From positions 62,001 through 126,000 of the forward strand of contig JBGUEQ010000003.1 of the NCBI GenBank assembly GCA_041821265.1: a stretch of 64,000 nt of DNA. The letters run 5' to 3'. The stretch is from Lachnotalea sp041821265 (lineage in GTDB: Bacteria; Bacillota; Clostridia; Lachnospirales; Lachnospiraceae). This document shows positions 27,352-35,861 of the stretch, in pieces; within the stretch, counting starts at the first letter, position 1; the number at the start of each line of letters is the position of its first letter. The translations under genes were made by a program, and so were the position numbers. The notes under the pieces were generated by a model. That model was not told the DNA's origin, made no database searches, and saw only the letters and a program-made list of their open reading frames with translations.

Positions 27352-27522
27352 CTATTTATCTTTTGTAAACATTACAATTATGGATATAATAAAACCGCAC
27401 ATAGCAGTAAATAGAGTAGCATCACATAATGTAATGAGTGCTTTTATGTATGGAAACACATATTGACCAAATGAGCTTACAACACATAAAATTAAAATTT
27501 TATAATTTGCATGTTTTATGAT
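27352..27522 (-). CDS. candidate small membrane protein with non-standard start
   Basis: A minus-strand frame of about 56 codons ends at TAG (27352-27354) and encodes two hydrophobic stretches (ILILCVVSSFGQYVFPYI and FTAMCGFIISIIVMFT) ending in KDK. No ATG, GTG or TTG begins it, but a consensus GGAGG (complement of 27529-27533) lies 6 bases before an ATC codon at 27522. A proper terminator follows on the same strand. It may be a real small protein with a rare start or a gene that has lost its start codon. Confidence 0.35.
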   Translation of the reverse strand: MIKHANYKILILCVVSSFGQYVFPYIKALITLCDATLFTAMCGFIISIIVMFTKDK

Positions 27523-27734
27523 ACAGCGCCTCCTTTAAAATAAAAGGTTTATGGATTGACTAGCTTCTGTGTTCAAGTAAATGAACATAGCCATCACTGT
27601 ATGTAATATTTAAAATAACAATACCATTCTACCATAAGTTGGTACATAGTGCAATATCATTATGATAAGAAATTAAAAGATAGTGTTTTAAAATCAAGGT
27701 GTACATAAAATGAGTTTGAAAGGGGGTGTAAGTG

Positions 27735-27935
27735 ATGAAGCATATTGAATCAGCTTGGATTGAACAGATTCTTATATTTGAGAATGAACAGGAAGTTGAA
27801 CAGTTCATTGAAGAACTTGAACAAAAGAAACAGCGGAGAAATCAAAAATATAATGTGGTTGAAAAAGTTGGTATAAGAATCAGGGTTCAAAAACAATACA
27901 ATAATAATACGTTCCCAATGAAAGAAGGTGATTAA
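27735..27935 (+). CDS. small charged early phage protein, 66 residues
   Basis: The ATG at 27735 follows GGGGGTG by about 6 bases. The protein is helical and highly charged (EQEVEQFIEELEQKKQRR), suggesting a coiled coil. The family is not recognised. Its stop codon abuts the GTG start of the HTH gene that follows, so the two are translationally coupled. Confidence 0.6.
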   Translation: MKHIESAWIEQILIFENEQEVEQFIEELEQKKQRRNQKYNVVEKVGIRIRVQKQYNNNTFPMKEGD

Positions 27936-28154
27936 GTGGATTATTCGAAATTAAAAGGTAAGATTAAAGAAGTATTTGGGACACAAGGTGCTTTTGCCAA
28001 GGTAATGGGGATTTCTAGTGTTTCGTTATCAGCAAAGTTAAATAATTGGGTTAGTTTTACTCAACCGGAAATTAACAAAGCATGTGAGTTACTAGGGATA
28101 TCGTTTCAACACATAGCAGTATATTTTTTTACACCAAAAGTTAAGCAACCTTAA
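27936..28154 (+). CDS. Cro-like HTH protein, DUF739 type
   Basis: 72 residues from a GTG start. LKGKIKEVFGTQGAFAKVMG followed by ISSVSLSAKLNNW is a helix-turn-helix of the small phage regulators in the DUF739 group. It is the likely antagonist of the CI-like repressor at the shared operators. The final codons of the gene are inside a GTTAAG palindrome (28140-28155), so an operator overlaps its 3' end. Confidence 0.75.
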   Translation: MDYSKLKGKIKEVFGTQGAFAKVMGISSVSLSAKLNNWVSFTQPEINKACELLGISFQHIAVYFFTPKVKQP

Positions 28155-28155
28155 C
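28140..28155. promoter_or_regulatory. operator-like palindrome between two HTH genes
   Basis: GTTAAGCAACCTTAAC has both half-sites perfect. TATACA follows at 28156-28161 and could be a -10 element for the gene at 28189, but no good -35 at normal distance was found. Confidence 0.65.
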
Positions 28156-28188
28156 TATACATATCAAATTATGAAAGGATGAATAACA

Positions 28189-28608
28189 ATGTTTAATAAC
28201 AATTTAAAGAAAGTCATGAATGAAAAGGGGTACACAGTAACCAAATTATCAACAGAATCAAATATAGGAAAATCTTCTATATCACAGTATTTATCCGGTA
28301 AGAATATTCCAACACCGGAAAGAATTGAGGTTCTAGCCAACACATTGGGCTGTAGTGTTGAAGAACTTGCAACCATAGAAATTGAACCGACAGGAGTAAT
28401 TACACCGCTTAAAAATCAAACTTTTAATGTTCCTGTACCTATTGCGGCTAAACTAATGGGTAAGTCAAACGATTTTGTATATGAAGGATTGAAGCAAGGA
28501 ATCTTTCCCTTTGGTTATGCAGTAAAAATGTCAAGTGTTTATACATTCTTTATCAGTTCAACAAAATTCACTGAATGTACCGGAATTCCGGTAGTAATGA
28601 ATTTATAG
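28189..28608 (+). CDS. XRE-family HTH regulator with extra C-terminal domain
   Basis: 139 residues. The N-terminal 65 residues are a classical XRE domain (YTVTKLSTESNIGKSSISQY then LSGKNIPTPERIEVLANTLG). The C-terminal 60 residues (PVPIAAKLMGKSNDFVYEGL, then QGIFPFGYAVK) resemble an excisionase-like winged-helix domain seen in phage regulators. It probably controls early genes, perhaps under the operator just upstream. AAAGGATG lies before the ATG. Confidence 0.78.
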   Translation: MFNNNLKKVMNEKGYTVTKLSTESNIGKSSISQYLSGKNIPTPERIEVLANTLGCSVEELATIEIEPTGVITPLKNQTFNVPVPIAAKLMGKSNDFVYEGLKQGIFPFGYAVKMSSVYTFFISSTKFTECTGIPVVMNL

Positions 28609-28622
28609 AAAGAAGTGATTCA

Positions 28623-29900
28623 ATGACTACCGTTGAACTATTTGAACATCAAAAAGAAGCAATTACCGCAACTGAAAAATTTAATAGGGTTGCATATTAC
28701 CTTGATATGGGGCTTGGAAAAACTTTTGTCGGTAGTGAAAAAATGTGGGAACTGAATACTGATAATAATTTAGTGATTTGTCAAAAATCAAAAATTGAAG
28801 ATTGGGTTCAACACTTTCAGGAATTTTATTCTGATGAGTACATTGTATATGATTTAACCAAGAAGTCACAGCTAACTGATTTTTTATATAAAGTGGAAGA
28901 TAAAGCCAAGGTTGGTGTAATTAACTATGAATTGGTATTCAGAAGGTCATATATCAGTCATATAACAGGGTTTACGTTGTTACTTGATGAATCAAGCCTT
29001 ATTCAAAATGAAAGTGCTAAACGCTCTAAATTCATATTAAGTTTACAGCCTGAAAATGTGATTCTTTTATCCGGTACACCAACAGCAGGTAAATATGAAA
29101 ATCTTTGGTCACAACTTCATTTACTTGGTTGGGGTATTTCTAAAAAAGGCTATTGGAATAGCTTTATTGTAACCGATTGGTTGGAAGATATTGAAACAGG
29201 TTTTAGGATGCAAATAGTAGTAGGGTATAAAAATGTTGAAAGATTAAAAAAGAAACTTACTGAACATGGTGCAATCTTTATGAAAACAGATGAAGCGTTT
29301 GAATTACCACAGCAGAAGGAAGTAACAATAGAAGTTAAGAAATCAGCTGCTTATAGAAAATTTATAAAAGAATCTTATGTACTGATGAATGATATTGAAC
29401 TTGTAGGTGAAACAAGTCTTACTAAATTACTTTATTCAAGACAGTTATGCGGTCAGTATTCAAAGGAGAAGCTTTCAGCATTTCATGACTTAGTTCAATC
29501 AACAGAAGATAGATTGATTGTATTTTATAACTTTTATGAAGAACTGTATACCATGCGACAATCAATTGTGAATTTAGAAAGACCAATATCTATTGTGAAC
29601 GGTCAAGAAAAAGAACTGAAAAATTATGAAGAAGCTGATAATTCAGTTACATTTATACAATATCAATCAGGGGCAATGGGTTTGAATTTACAAAAAGCAA
29701 ACAAAACAGTTTACTTTACACTTCCATTATCCGCTGAACTGTTTGAACAATCAAAGAAACGTACACACAGAATAGGACAAGAAAGAACCTGTTTTTATTA
29801 CTTTCTAATGTGTGAAAGTAGTATTGAATATAAGGTACTTGATACATTGAAAATGAGGAAAGATTACAATGATAAATTATTTGAAAAAGAGTTTACCTAG
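28623..29900 (+). CDS. SNF2/DEAD-type phage helicase
   Basis: About 425 residues. Motifs are visible in order: YYLDMGLGKTFVG (Walker A of the SNF2 type), LLLDESSLIQN (DExx box), LLSGTPTAGKYENLW, and in the second lobe IQYQSGAMGLNLQKAN and QSKKRTHRIGQ (motif VI). It is a DNA-stimulated ATPase common in Firmicute phage replication modules, probably remodelling DNA-protein complexes or forks. The start at 28623 follows AAGAAGTGA. The transglycosylase gene overlaps its end by 32 bases. Confidence 0.88.
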   Translation: MTTVELFEHQKEAITATEKFNRVAYYLDMGLGKTFVGSEKMWELNTDNNLVICQKSKIEDWVQHFQEFYSDEYIVYDLTKKSQLTDFLYKVEDKAKVGVINYELVFRRSYISHITGFTLLLDESSLIQNESAKRSKFILSLQPENVILLSGTPTAGKYENLWSQLHLLGWGISKKGYWNSFIVTDWLEDIETGFRMQIVVGYKNVERLKKKLTEHGAIFMKTDEAFELPQQKEVTIEVKKSAAYRKFIKESYVLMNDIELVGETSLTKLLYSRQLCGQYSKEKLSAFHDLVQSTEDRLIVFYNFYEELYTMRQSIVNLERPISIVNGQEKELKNYEEADNSVTFIQYQSGAMGLNLQKANKTVYFTLPLSAELFEQSKKRTHRIGQERTCFYYFLMCESSIEYKVLDTLKMRKDYNDKLFEKEFT

Positions 29901-30534
29901 TTTTTTTATAGGTTGCATCTTAGGTTTTCCAATTGCTTTATGTGGGATAAATTATCAAGAACCTAATAGTACACCAATTAAAGAAATTGTTATCAATGAA
30001 CAGGAAACAGAATATTCAAAAATTTTTAATCAAAAAGTTAAGAAACCTGAACCAAAAGGGGTTAAGCAACATGAAATTATAATACTTCCGGTCAATATGA
30101 GTGAAGAAACACAAGAAATGATAATCGAAATCAGCAACAAATATGATATAGCTTATACCCTTACAATAGCTGTAATTGAACATGAATCTGAATGTGATGC
30201 TGATGCAATAAGTAAAACAGGTGATTATGGATTGATGCAAATCAATCAAATTAATCATGAATTATTATCATCTACACTTGGTATATCAGATTTTGCCGAT
30301 AGCAAACAAAATGTTGAAGCCGGATGTTATATGTTCAATGAACTATTTAAAAAGTATAAGGATGTGAACCTCGCACTTATGGCTTACAACATGGGTGAAA
30401 ATGGAGCATCTAAGTTATGGGAACAAGGAATTTATACAAGTAAATATGCTGATGAAATAATTCAAAGAGAGATAGAACTATCGCAATATATTGATGAAAG
30501 GGTTGGTGGTAATGAGAAAATGGGTGACTATTGA
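29869..30534 (+). CDS. membrane-anchored lytic transglycosylase (SLT domain)
   Basis: 221 residues. A hydrophobic N-terminal helix (FFIGCILGFPIALCGI) acts as signal anchor. The SLT domain has AVIEHESECDADAISKTGDY with the catalytic glutamate, GLMQINQINHELL, and LALMAYNMGENG. It would cut peptidoglycan glycan strands outside the membrane. GAGGAAAG precedes the ATG. Lying inside the replication operon, away from tail and lysis genes, is unusual. Two partial operator-like sequences lie within the gene at 30037-30052 and 30061-30076. Confidence 0.85.
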   Translation: MINYLKKSLPSFFIGCILGFPIALCGINYQEPNSTPIKEIVINEQETEYSKIFNQKVKKPEPKGVKQHEIIILPVNMSEETQEMIIEISNKYDIAYTLTIAVIEHESECDADAISKTGDYGLMQINQINHELLSSTLGISDFADSKQNVEAGCYMFNELFKKYKDVNLALMAYNMGENGASKLWEQGIYTSKYADEIIQREIELSQYIDERVGGNEKMGDY

Positions 30535-30853
30535 AAACCATCCAAATTATGAAATCAATCGAATGGCAGAAGTAAGGAATATTAAAACAAAGAAACTGTT
30601 AAAACCTTATGATGATGGAAGCGGCTACTTAAGGGTTAAGTTAGATAGTGATAATTGTAGATTGCATATATTGTGTGCTATTACATTTGTTCCAAATACT
30701 GACCCTGAAACAAAAAACATTGTGAATCATAAGAAAGGTAAAAAGCACGATTGCAGGGCTTCACAGTTAGAATGGGTTACCCAAAGTGAAAATGTAAAAC
30801 ACGCATGGGACACAGGACTTTGCAAACGTAGAAAGAAGGTAAAACATGGCTAG
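30512..30853 (+). CDS. NUMOD4/HNH-type endonuclease
   Basis: 113 residues. It begins with a NUMOD4-like segment (KWVTIENHPNYEINRMAEVR), continues with GYLRVKLD, and has the HNH core (IVNHKKGKKHDCRASQLEWV), as in small homing-type endonucleases of phages. The first histidine position of the HNH motif is in RLHILCAITF. The ATG at 30512 is used; it overlaps the transglycosylase gene by 23 bases. It could be a free-standing homing enzyme or a nuclease used in replication. Confidence 0.78.
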   Translation: MRKWVTIENHPNYEINRMAEVRNIKTKKLLKPYDDGSGYLRVKLDSDNCRLHILCAITFVPNTDPETKNIVNHKKGKKHDCRASQLEWVTQSENVKHAWDTGLCKRRKKVKHG

Positions 30854-31223
30854 AATCAATGTAAATTATTCAAAAGAAATTTGTACTTGTCATATGAATT
30901 GCGGTTGTTGTTCTCAATCAATGTCAGAATATGAAATTTTTGAATTATATAATCAAGGATTGATAAATGATTTGATAAATGTAAAAAAACAGAAAGAAGC
31001 CCTTGAATTAAGAGAAAGAGAACTGAAAAATATACTTTTAAACCGTATGAATGAACACCGTATTAGCAGGATTTCAACAGAATCTTTTGATATTAGAAAA
31101 GTTGAAGATTGTAATTTTGAAAGAATAAATACTGCAAAACTAAAAAAAGCATACCCAAAAGCATATTATGCGTGCACAGATTCAGGATATAGACAATCTT
31201 ATCTTACCGTTTCGGTGAAGTAA
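30846..31223 (+). CDS. cysteine-rich early phage protein of unknown function
   Basis: 125 residues. CTCHMNCGCCSQS near residues 13-25 has five closely spaced cysteines that could bind zinc. A charged coiled-coil helix (KKQKEALELRERELKNILL) follows. The C-terminus is Tyr-rich. The family is not recognised. It overlaps the previous gene by 8 bases and ends 1 base before the VRR-NUC gene, so it belongs to the replication operon. Confidence 0.6.
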   Translation: MARINVNYSKEICTCHMNCGCCSQSMSEYEIFELYNQGLINDLINVKKQKEALELRERELKNILLNRMNEHRISRISTESFDIRKVEDCNFERINTAKLKKAYPKAYYACTDSGYRQSYLTVSVK

Positions 31224-31224
31224 T

Positions 31225-31584
31225 ATGGCAGAAGAAAAACAGTTTGAAAATAAGGTCAAGAAATTCCTTAAAGACAACAATTGTTGGATTCTTAAGTATT
31301 GGGGCGGTGGTGGATACACCAAATCAGGAATACCGGATTTATTAGTTTGTTGCAACGGTTTTTTCCTTGGTATTGAATTAAAAGCCCCCAATGGTAAACC
31401 TTCCGAATTACAAAAGTTTCAAATTAGAGAAATACAAAAGTCAAAGGGTATAGGGATTGTGTTATATCCTCAAAATTTTGAACAGTTCAAAAAGTTCATT
31501 GAACAATTAAAAAGTTTTCATTGTGGTTTAGAAATTCCCACATGGATGATAGAAGCAAATAAAAATATTATAAAAGGAGATTAA
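31225..31584 (+). CDS. VRR-NUC domain nuclease
   Basis: 119 residues, all of it a VRR-NUC domain: SGIPDLLVCCNGFFLGIELK contains the PD...ExK catalytic arrangement, followed by PNGKPSELQKFQI. Phage VRR-NUC proteins are Holliday-junction or flap nucleases of the PD-(D/E)xK type and are standard in replication modules next to SNF2 helicases, as here. Confidence 0.9.
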   Translation: MAEEKQFENKVKKFLKDNNCWILKYWGGGGYTKSGIPDLLVCCNGFFLGIELKAPNGKPSELQKFQIREIQKSKGIGIVLYPQNFEQFKKFIEQLKSFHCGLEIPTWMIEANKNIIKGD

Positions 31585-31588
31585 GACA

Positions 31589-32242
31589 ATGGCAAAAAAA
31601 GAAACAGTAACGGAAGACGTAAAGGTTGAAGAAACTAAAGAAGAAAAATCGAACTACAATTATCCTGATATTATCAGGGTAGCACTCCTTAAAACAGGTA
31701 GGGAAGGGATGATTGACTTGCTTGGATTCATGCAAGAAATTGGATTTTTAAAAGCCCCTTGCAGTGGGGGAAATCATCTTTGTAAAGATGAAGGTCTTGC
31801 AGAACATTCAGTAAATGTAATGTGGCAAGCTGAAAAGATTGGTGTAGCGTTACTTGGTGGTGCTAGATACAATGAAATTCAATCTTCCGTAGTAATTGCA
31901 GCATTACTTCATGACCTTGGTAAATGTGGTGATTATGGGAAAGCGTTATATGTTGAAAATATTCTGAAAACAACAAAAAAACGTTCAGTACCCAAACCGT
32001 TCAAACGTAATCCAAACTTAAGCAATGTACCACATGCAATTAGAAGTATCAAATTAGCAACTCTTTTCATTGATCTAACGGAAGATGAAGAATGGGCTAT
32101 TTTAGCACATGATGGTTTATATGACTTCATGAAGTATGAAATACAGGGTCATGAAACTGAATTATCAATGATTATTCATTGGGCTGATATGTGGGCTTCA
32201 AAGGTAATTGAAAAAAATGAAGAAAGTGAAGGTGAAAATTAA
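31589..32242 (+). CDS. HD-domain phosphohydrolase-like protein
   Basis: 217 residues. HD-domain features are visible: GLAEHSVNVM, ALLHDLGKCGDYG (the HD pair), a central PHAIRSIKLATLFI helix, LAHDGLYDF and IIHWADMWAS with the last aspartate. HD proteins hydrolyse phosphate esters, often nucleotides, using metal ions. In phages of Firmicutes it sits beside the Sak4-like ATPase, suggesting a role in nucleotide supply or recombination. Its stop and the next start overlap (32242). Confidence 0.8.
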   Translation: MAKKETVTEDVKVEETKEEKSNYNYPDIIRVALLKTGREGMIDLLGFMQEIGFLKAPCSGGNHLCKDEGLAEHSVNVMWQAEKIGVALLGGARYNEIQSSVVIAALLHDLGKCGDYGKALYVENILKTTKKRSVPKPFKRNPNLSNVPHAIRSIKLATLFIDLTEDEEWAILAHDGLYDFMKYEIQGHETELSMIIHWADMWASKVIEKNEESEGEN

Positions 32243-33321
32243 TGGCACAGAAAATTTTAGTAATGGGTGAATCAGGTACAGGAAAAACAACTTCAATGAG
32301 AAATTTTAACCCTGATGAATTGGCTATTGTAAATCCTGTAGGTAAATCATTACCGTTTAGAGGTAAGTTTGAAATGCTAAATGGTGAAACAGAATCAAGA
32401 AAAATTGTTAAATTTATGAAAGATGTAGTTGCAAAAGGTAAAAAGAAGATTGTAGTTGATGATTTTCAATATATACTTTCAATCCCTTACATGAATCGTA
32501 TTAAAGAAGCAGGATGGGATAAATGGAATGATTTTGGTGCTAATTATTTTGATATTATTGATATTTGTGATTTACTTCCGGATGATGTAACTGTTTACTA
32601 CATGACACATACAGAAACACTTGAAAATGGTATTACAACCATCAAGCTTATTGGGAAGCTGTTACGTGAAAAAATCACAATTGAAGGTTTATTCACAACT
32701 GTACTTAGAACAAGTGTTGTTGACAGTCAATATTACTTTTTGACACAGAACAGCGGTAAAGATACAGTAAAGACACCAATGGGAATGTTCCCAAGTTACG
32801 CAATTGACAATGATTTGAAATATGTGGATGATAAAATTCGAAATTATTATGAAATTGGTGAATTCAAACCGAATGAAGAGATTGAAAAGGCTGATAAGGA
32901 AGTTTCGAAAGACCTTGTAAAACCTGACAATAAAGGAAGAAGGGCAAGAAATTCAACTACTGAACAGACCAAGGAACAAGAAGCAAAAGAACCAAGAAGA
33001 AGGTCACGTTCAGAAGTTCAGGATGACAACAATAAAAAAGTCGCTGATTACATGGAAAAAAGTAATAAAGCAATTGAAGAAGTAGCAGGTGATAGGGAAG
33101 AAATACCTTTTGAAGAAGTTCCTGATATCAAAGCACCGGAACTTGAAACACCACCAAGAAGAACACGTTCAGAACGTGAAGCTGATGAACAGCCAAAACA
33201 GGCGGATGCACCAGCTTCAAGAACTAGAAAAAGTAGAGAAACAGTACAGGAAACTAAGCAAGAAGAAACCCAATCAGTAGTTTCAGAAGAATCAAATACA
33301 CGTAGAAGAAGAACAAGATAA
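32242..33321 (+). CDS. Sak4-like RecA-fold ATPase, single-strand annealing helper
   Basis: 359 residues. Walker A GESGTGKTTS lies at residues 9-18 and Walker B is around KKIVVDDFQYIL; this is the phage RecA-like AAA (Sak4) family used in recombination. A low-complexity tail from about residue 210 is rich in Arg/Glu clusters (RRRSRSEV and similar repeats) and could bind DNA or the neighbouring DUF669 protein. It lies between the HD gene and the DUF669 gene, which is the usual context. Confidence 0.85.
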   Translation: MAQKILVMGESGTGKTTSMRNFNPDELAIVNPVGKSLPFRGKFEMLNGETESRKIVKFMKDVVAKGKKKIVVDDFQYILSIPYMNRIKEAGWDKWNDFGANYFDIIDICDLLPDDVTVYYMTHTETLENGITTIKLIGKLLREKITIEGLFTTVLRTSVVDSQYYFLTQNSGKDTVKTPMGMFPSYAIDNDLKYVDDKIRNYYEIGEFKPNEEIEKADKEVSKDLVKPDNKGRRARNSTTEQTKEQEAKEPRRRSRSEVQDDNNKKVADYMEKSNKAIEEVAGDREEIPFEEVPDIKAPELETPPRRTRSEREADEQPKQADAPASRTRKSRETVQETKQEETQSVVSEESNTRRRRTR

Positions 33322-33358
33322 TGAAAGGTCACCCAAAGCGGTGAAAAGGTGAAAGATT

Positions 33359-33835
33359 ATGGCAGTAGATTTTAGTAAATTTGATGAACAGGTAGATTCA
33401 AACGTATTAGGTAAAGAGGTTGAAGAAGCTAAGAAAAATGGTGGATTTGAAGATTTACCAAAAGGGAAGTATGTAGTTTCTGTTGAAAAAATGGAAATTG
33501 GTGCAACTAAAGGTGATGGTAGACCAATGTTCACCTTACAGTGTAAGGTAAAAGAAGGCGAATACAAAGGAAGAAATGTTTTCATGAATCGTGTAATCTA
33601 TGGTAACAAAAGCGAAAAATGGGATGATGCAAAAGCAATTGCTTCAGTTATTACTATTTTGGACAAATTACAAACAAGTATAGAACCGGAATTCTATAAT
33701 TACTCACAATTTGTAGATAACGTACTTGACATTTATGAAGAAATTGAAGGAAAAATTGAAATCAGTATTGATTATGATGCTAAATCTTTTAATCCAATTT
33801 CATTCACACCAGAAGATGTATATGACGTAGCATAA
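33359..33835 (+). CDS. DUF669 family phage protein, probable ssDNA-binding partner
   Basis: 158 residues. LPKGKYVVSVEKMEIGATK is followed by FTLQCKVKEGEYKGRNVFMN, the typical start of DUF669, an OB-like family that follows Sak4 ATPases in phage genomes and is thought to act as a single-stranded DNA-binding or annealing protein. GGTGAAAG lies before the ATG. A repressed promoter follows it at 33846-33874. Confidence 0.82.
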   Translation: MAVDFSKFDEQVDSNVLGKEVEEAKKNGGFEDLPKGKYVVSVEKMEIGATKGDGRPMFTLQCKVKEGEYKGRNVFMNRVIYGNKSEKWDDAKAIASVITILDKLQTSIEPEFYNYSQFVDNVLDIYEEIEGKIEISIDYDAKSFNPISFTPEDVYDVA

Positions 33836-33845
33836 ATTTTTTTAC

Positions 33846-33874
33846 TTGCAAAGTTAAGCAAACTTAACTAAAAT
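33846..33874 (+). promoter_or_regulatory. internal phage promoter with operator in its spacer
   Basis: TTGCAA (33846-33851), 17 bases, TAAAAT (33869-33874). The 16-bp palindrome GTTAAGCAAACTTAAC (33853-33868), identical to the one at 26390-26405, fills the spacer. It would drive the polymerase and primase genes. Confidence 0.75.
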
Positions 33875-33881
33875 ATATAAA

Positions 33882-33909
33882 TGGGGATAGGAAACTTAAC
33901 CTATCCCCA
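33882..33909. other. hairpin with half-operator loop upstream of the polymerase gene
   Basis: TGGGGATAGG (33882-33891) pairs perfectly with CCTATCCCCA (33900-33909). The 8-base loop AAACTTAA overlaps an operator half-site (AAACTTAAC). It lies in the leader of the polymerase gene, before its ribosome-binding site. Confidence 0.6.
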
Positions 33910-33931
33910 AAAACGTAAAGGATGTGAACCA

Positions 33932-35623
33932 ATGCTATTTTATGATTTTGAAGTATTCAAGCACGATTGGCTTGTCGTTGTCATTGATATGACCAATAAA
34001 AAGGAACACGTGATTATCAATAGTAAGGTAGAGTTAGAAGCCTTATATGAAGCAAATAAATACGATATATGGGTTGGCTTTAATAGTAGACATTATGACC
34101 AATATATTTTAAAAGGTATTCTTTGTGGATTCGACCCCAAAAAAATTAATGATTGGATAATTTTGAAAGGAAAAGCAGGTTGGCAATATTCAAGTTTGTT
34201 TAATAAAGTTCAGTTGAACAATTATGATACGATACCTAATCCGCCAATAGGACTGAAAACATTAGAAGGTTTCATGGGAAATGATATCAAAGAAACGGAA
34301 GTTCCCTTTGATATTGATAGACCATTAACACCGGAAGAAATTGAACAAACAGTTTTCTATTGTAGGCATGATGTAGAACAAACCATTGAAGTATTTCTTG
34401 AAAGAATCAATATATTTAATAGTTCATTGGAATTAATTAAACTGTTCAATCTTCCTTTGTCATGTATAGGTAAAACGGAAGCCCAATTGACAGCCGAAAT
34501 ATTGGAATGTTCAAAAAAAGAATGGGCTGATGAATGGGATTTATACATATTCGATACAGTGAAACTTGGAAAATATCAATATATTGGCGATTGGTTTTTA
34601 AATTCAGATAATCAGGACTATACAAAATCACTTACAGCGTATGTATGTGGTGTAGAACATACCTTTGGTTGGGGTGGCTTACATGGTGCAATAAGTAAAT
34701 ACTATTTTAAAGGGTTAATTATTCATGTAGATGTTCGCAGTTACTACCCTTCAATACTTATCATGTATGAAATAATGAGTAGAGCAAGTAATAATCCTAA
34801 GAAATACACTGATATTTACCATAAGCGTTTGCAATTAAAAAAGGAAGGTAAGAAGAAAGAGCAAGAACCATATAAAAAAGTTTTGAACGCTGCTTCCGGT
34901 GCTATGAAAGATAAGTATAACAAATTATATGACCCAAGAAACAACAATCTCATGTGCATCAACGGTCAGTTAATGTTATTGGATTTACTTGATAAATTAG
35001 ATGGTCATTGTGAACTAATTCAATCTAATACAGATGGACTTATCCTTGGAATCCCTGATACAGATGAAGCATTTGAAATGATAGATGATATCTGTTGGGA
35101 ATGGGAACAACGTACTCATATGGGATTAGGACTTGATGTAATAACAGAGATTTGGCAAAAGGATGTAAATAATTATGTTTGGATTGATGAACATGGTGGA
35201 ATTGAACGAAAAGGGGCATATGTAAAAGAACTTAGCAAGATAGATTATGATTTACCTATTATCAATGAAGCCTTGGTTAAACGCATGATTCACAATGTAC
35301 CAATCGAAACTACCATTGGTAACTGTAAAGATTTAATTAAGTTTCAAAAAATTGTAAAGTTATCAAGTAAGTACAAGTTTGTAATGCACAATAATGTGAA
35401 GTCTATAAATAAATGTTACAGGGTATTTGCTTCCAATAATCCTCATGATGGGAAAATCTATAAATGTAAATCTAAAGAAAAGCAAGATAAATTTGCAAAT
35501 ACACCTGATAGTTGCTTTTTCTTTAATGAAGATATTACAAGTGCTAAGATACCGGATAACTTAGATAAACAATGGTATATCAACTTAGCAAACAAACGGT
35601 TGAAAGATTATGGGGTGAATTGA
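33932..35623 (+). CDS. phage family-B-like DNA polymerase with 3'-5' exonuclease
   Basis: 563 residues. Exonuclease motifs: YDFEVFKHDW (ExoI), VGFNSRHYDQY (ExoII) and FYCRHDVEQT (ExoIII). Polymerase motifs: HVDVRSYYPSIL (motif A), KKVLNAASGAMKDKYN (motif B) and QSNTDGLILG (motif C). The start at 33932 follows AAAGGATGTG; an in-frame ATG at 33881 lies in a hairpin and is unlikely to be used. It copies the phage genome, with a primase/helicase gene just downstream. It is short for family B, as in several phages. Confidence 0.88.
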   Translation: MLFYDFEVFKHDWLVVVIDMTNKKEHVIINSKVELEALYEANKYDIWVGFNSRHYDQYILKGILCGFDPKKINDWIILKGKAGWQYSSLFNKVQLNNYDTIPNPPIGLKTLEGFMGNDIKETEVPFDIDRPLTPEEIEQTVFYCRHDVEQTIEVFLERINIFNSSLELIKLFNLPLSCIGKTEAQLTAEILECSKKEWADEWDLYIFDTVKLGKYQYIGDWFLNSDNQDYTKSLTAYVCGVEHTFGWGGLHGAISKYYFKGLIIHVDVRSYYPSILIMYEIMSRASNNPKKYTDIYHKRLQLKKEGKKKEQEPYKKVLNAASGAMKDKYNKLYDPRNNNLMCINGQLMLLDLLDKLDGHCELIQSNTDGLILGIPDTDEAFEMIDDICWEWEQRTHMGLGLDVITEIWQKDVNNYVWIDEHGGIERKGAYVKELSKIDYDLPIINEALVKRMIHNVPIETTIGNCKDLIKFQKIVKLSSKYKFVMHNNVKSINKCYRVFASNNPHDGKIYKCKSKEKQDKFANTPDSCFFFNEDITSAKIPDNLDKQWYINLANKRLKDYGVN

Positions 35624-35856
35624 TGGAAGTAAAATTTAAGTATGGGGATTTTAGGGTACATGGTGAAATGACTGTTGACCTGAAAGAATTGTGTAATCCA
35701 TTTTGTGAAATGCCAATTAGTCAGGTAAGAAAATTATTGAAGTTAATATTTCAAAACTGTGATGATGAAACAAGTGAACAAGTTCAACAATATTTGAACA
35801 AAACACGCAAGAAGTACAGTGAAGAATTCAAGAAAATAAGAAATAAAGGAAGGTGA
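35623..35856 (+). CDS. small phage protein between polymerase and primase, 77 residues
   Basis: The ATG overlaps the polymerase stop by one base and has GGGGTGA upstream. The protein is mostly helical with a basic end (NKTRKKYSEEFKKIRNK). The family is not recognised; as a conserved-position gene in the replication operon it may be an accessory replication protein. Confidence 0.6.
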   Translation: MEVKFKYGDFRVHGEMTVDLKELCNPFCEMPISQVRKLLKLIFQNCDDETSEQVQQYLNKTRKKYSEEFKKIRNKGR

Positions 35857-35861
35857 AAGCG

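Noticed and set aside
33881..33931. Upstream ATG extending the DNA polymerase by 17 codons
   Set aside because: It lies in a perfect hairpin without a ribosome-binding site; the ATG at 33932 has AAAGGATGTG upstream and starts directly at the exonuclease motif.
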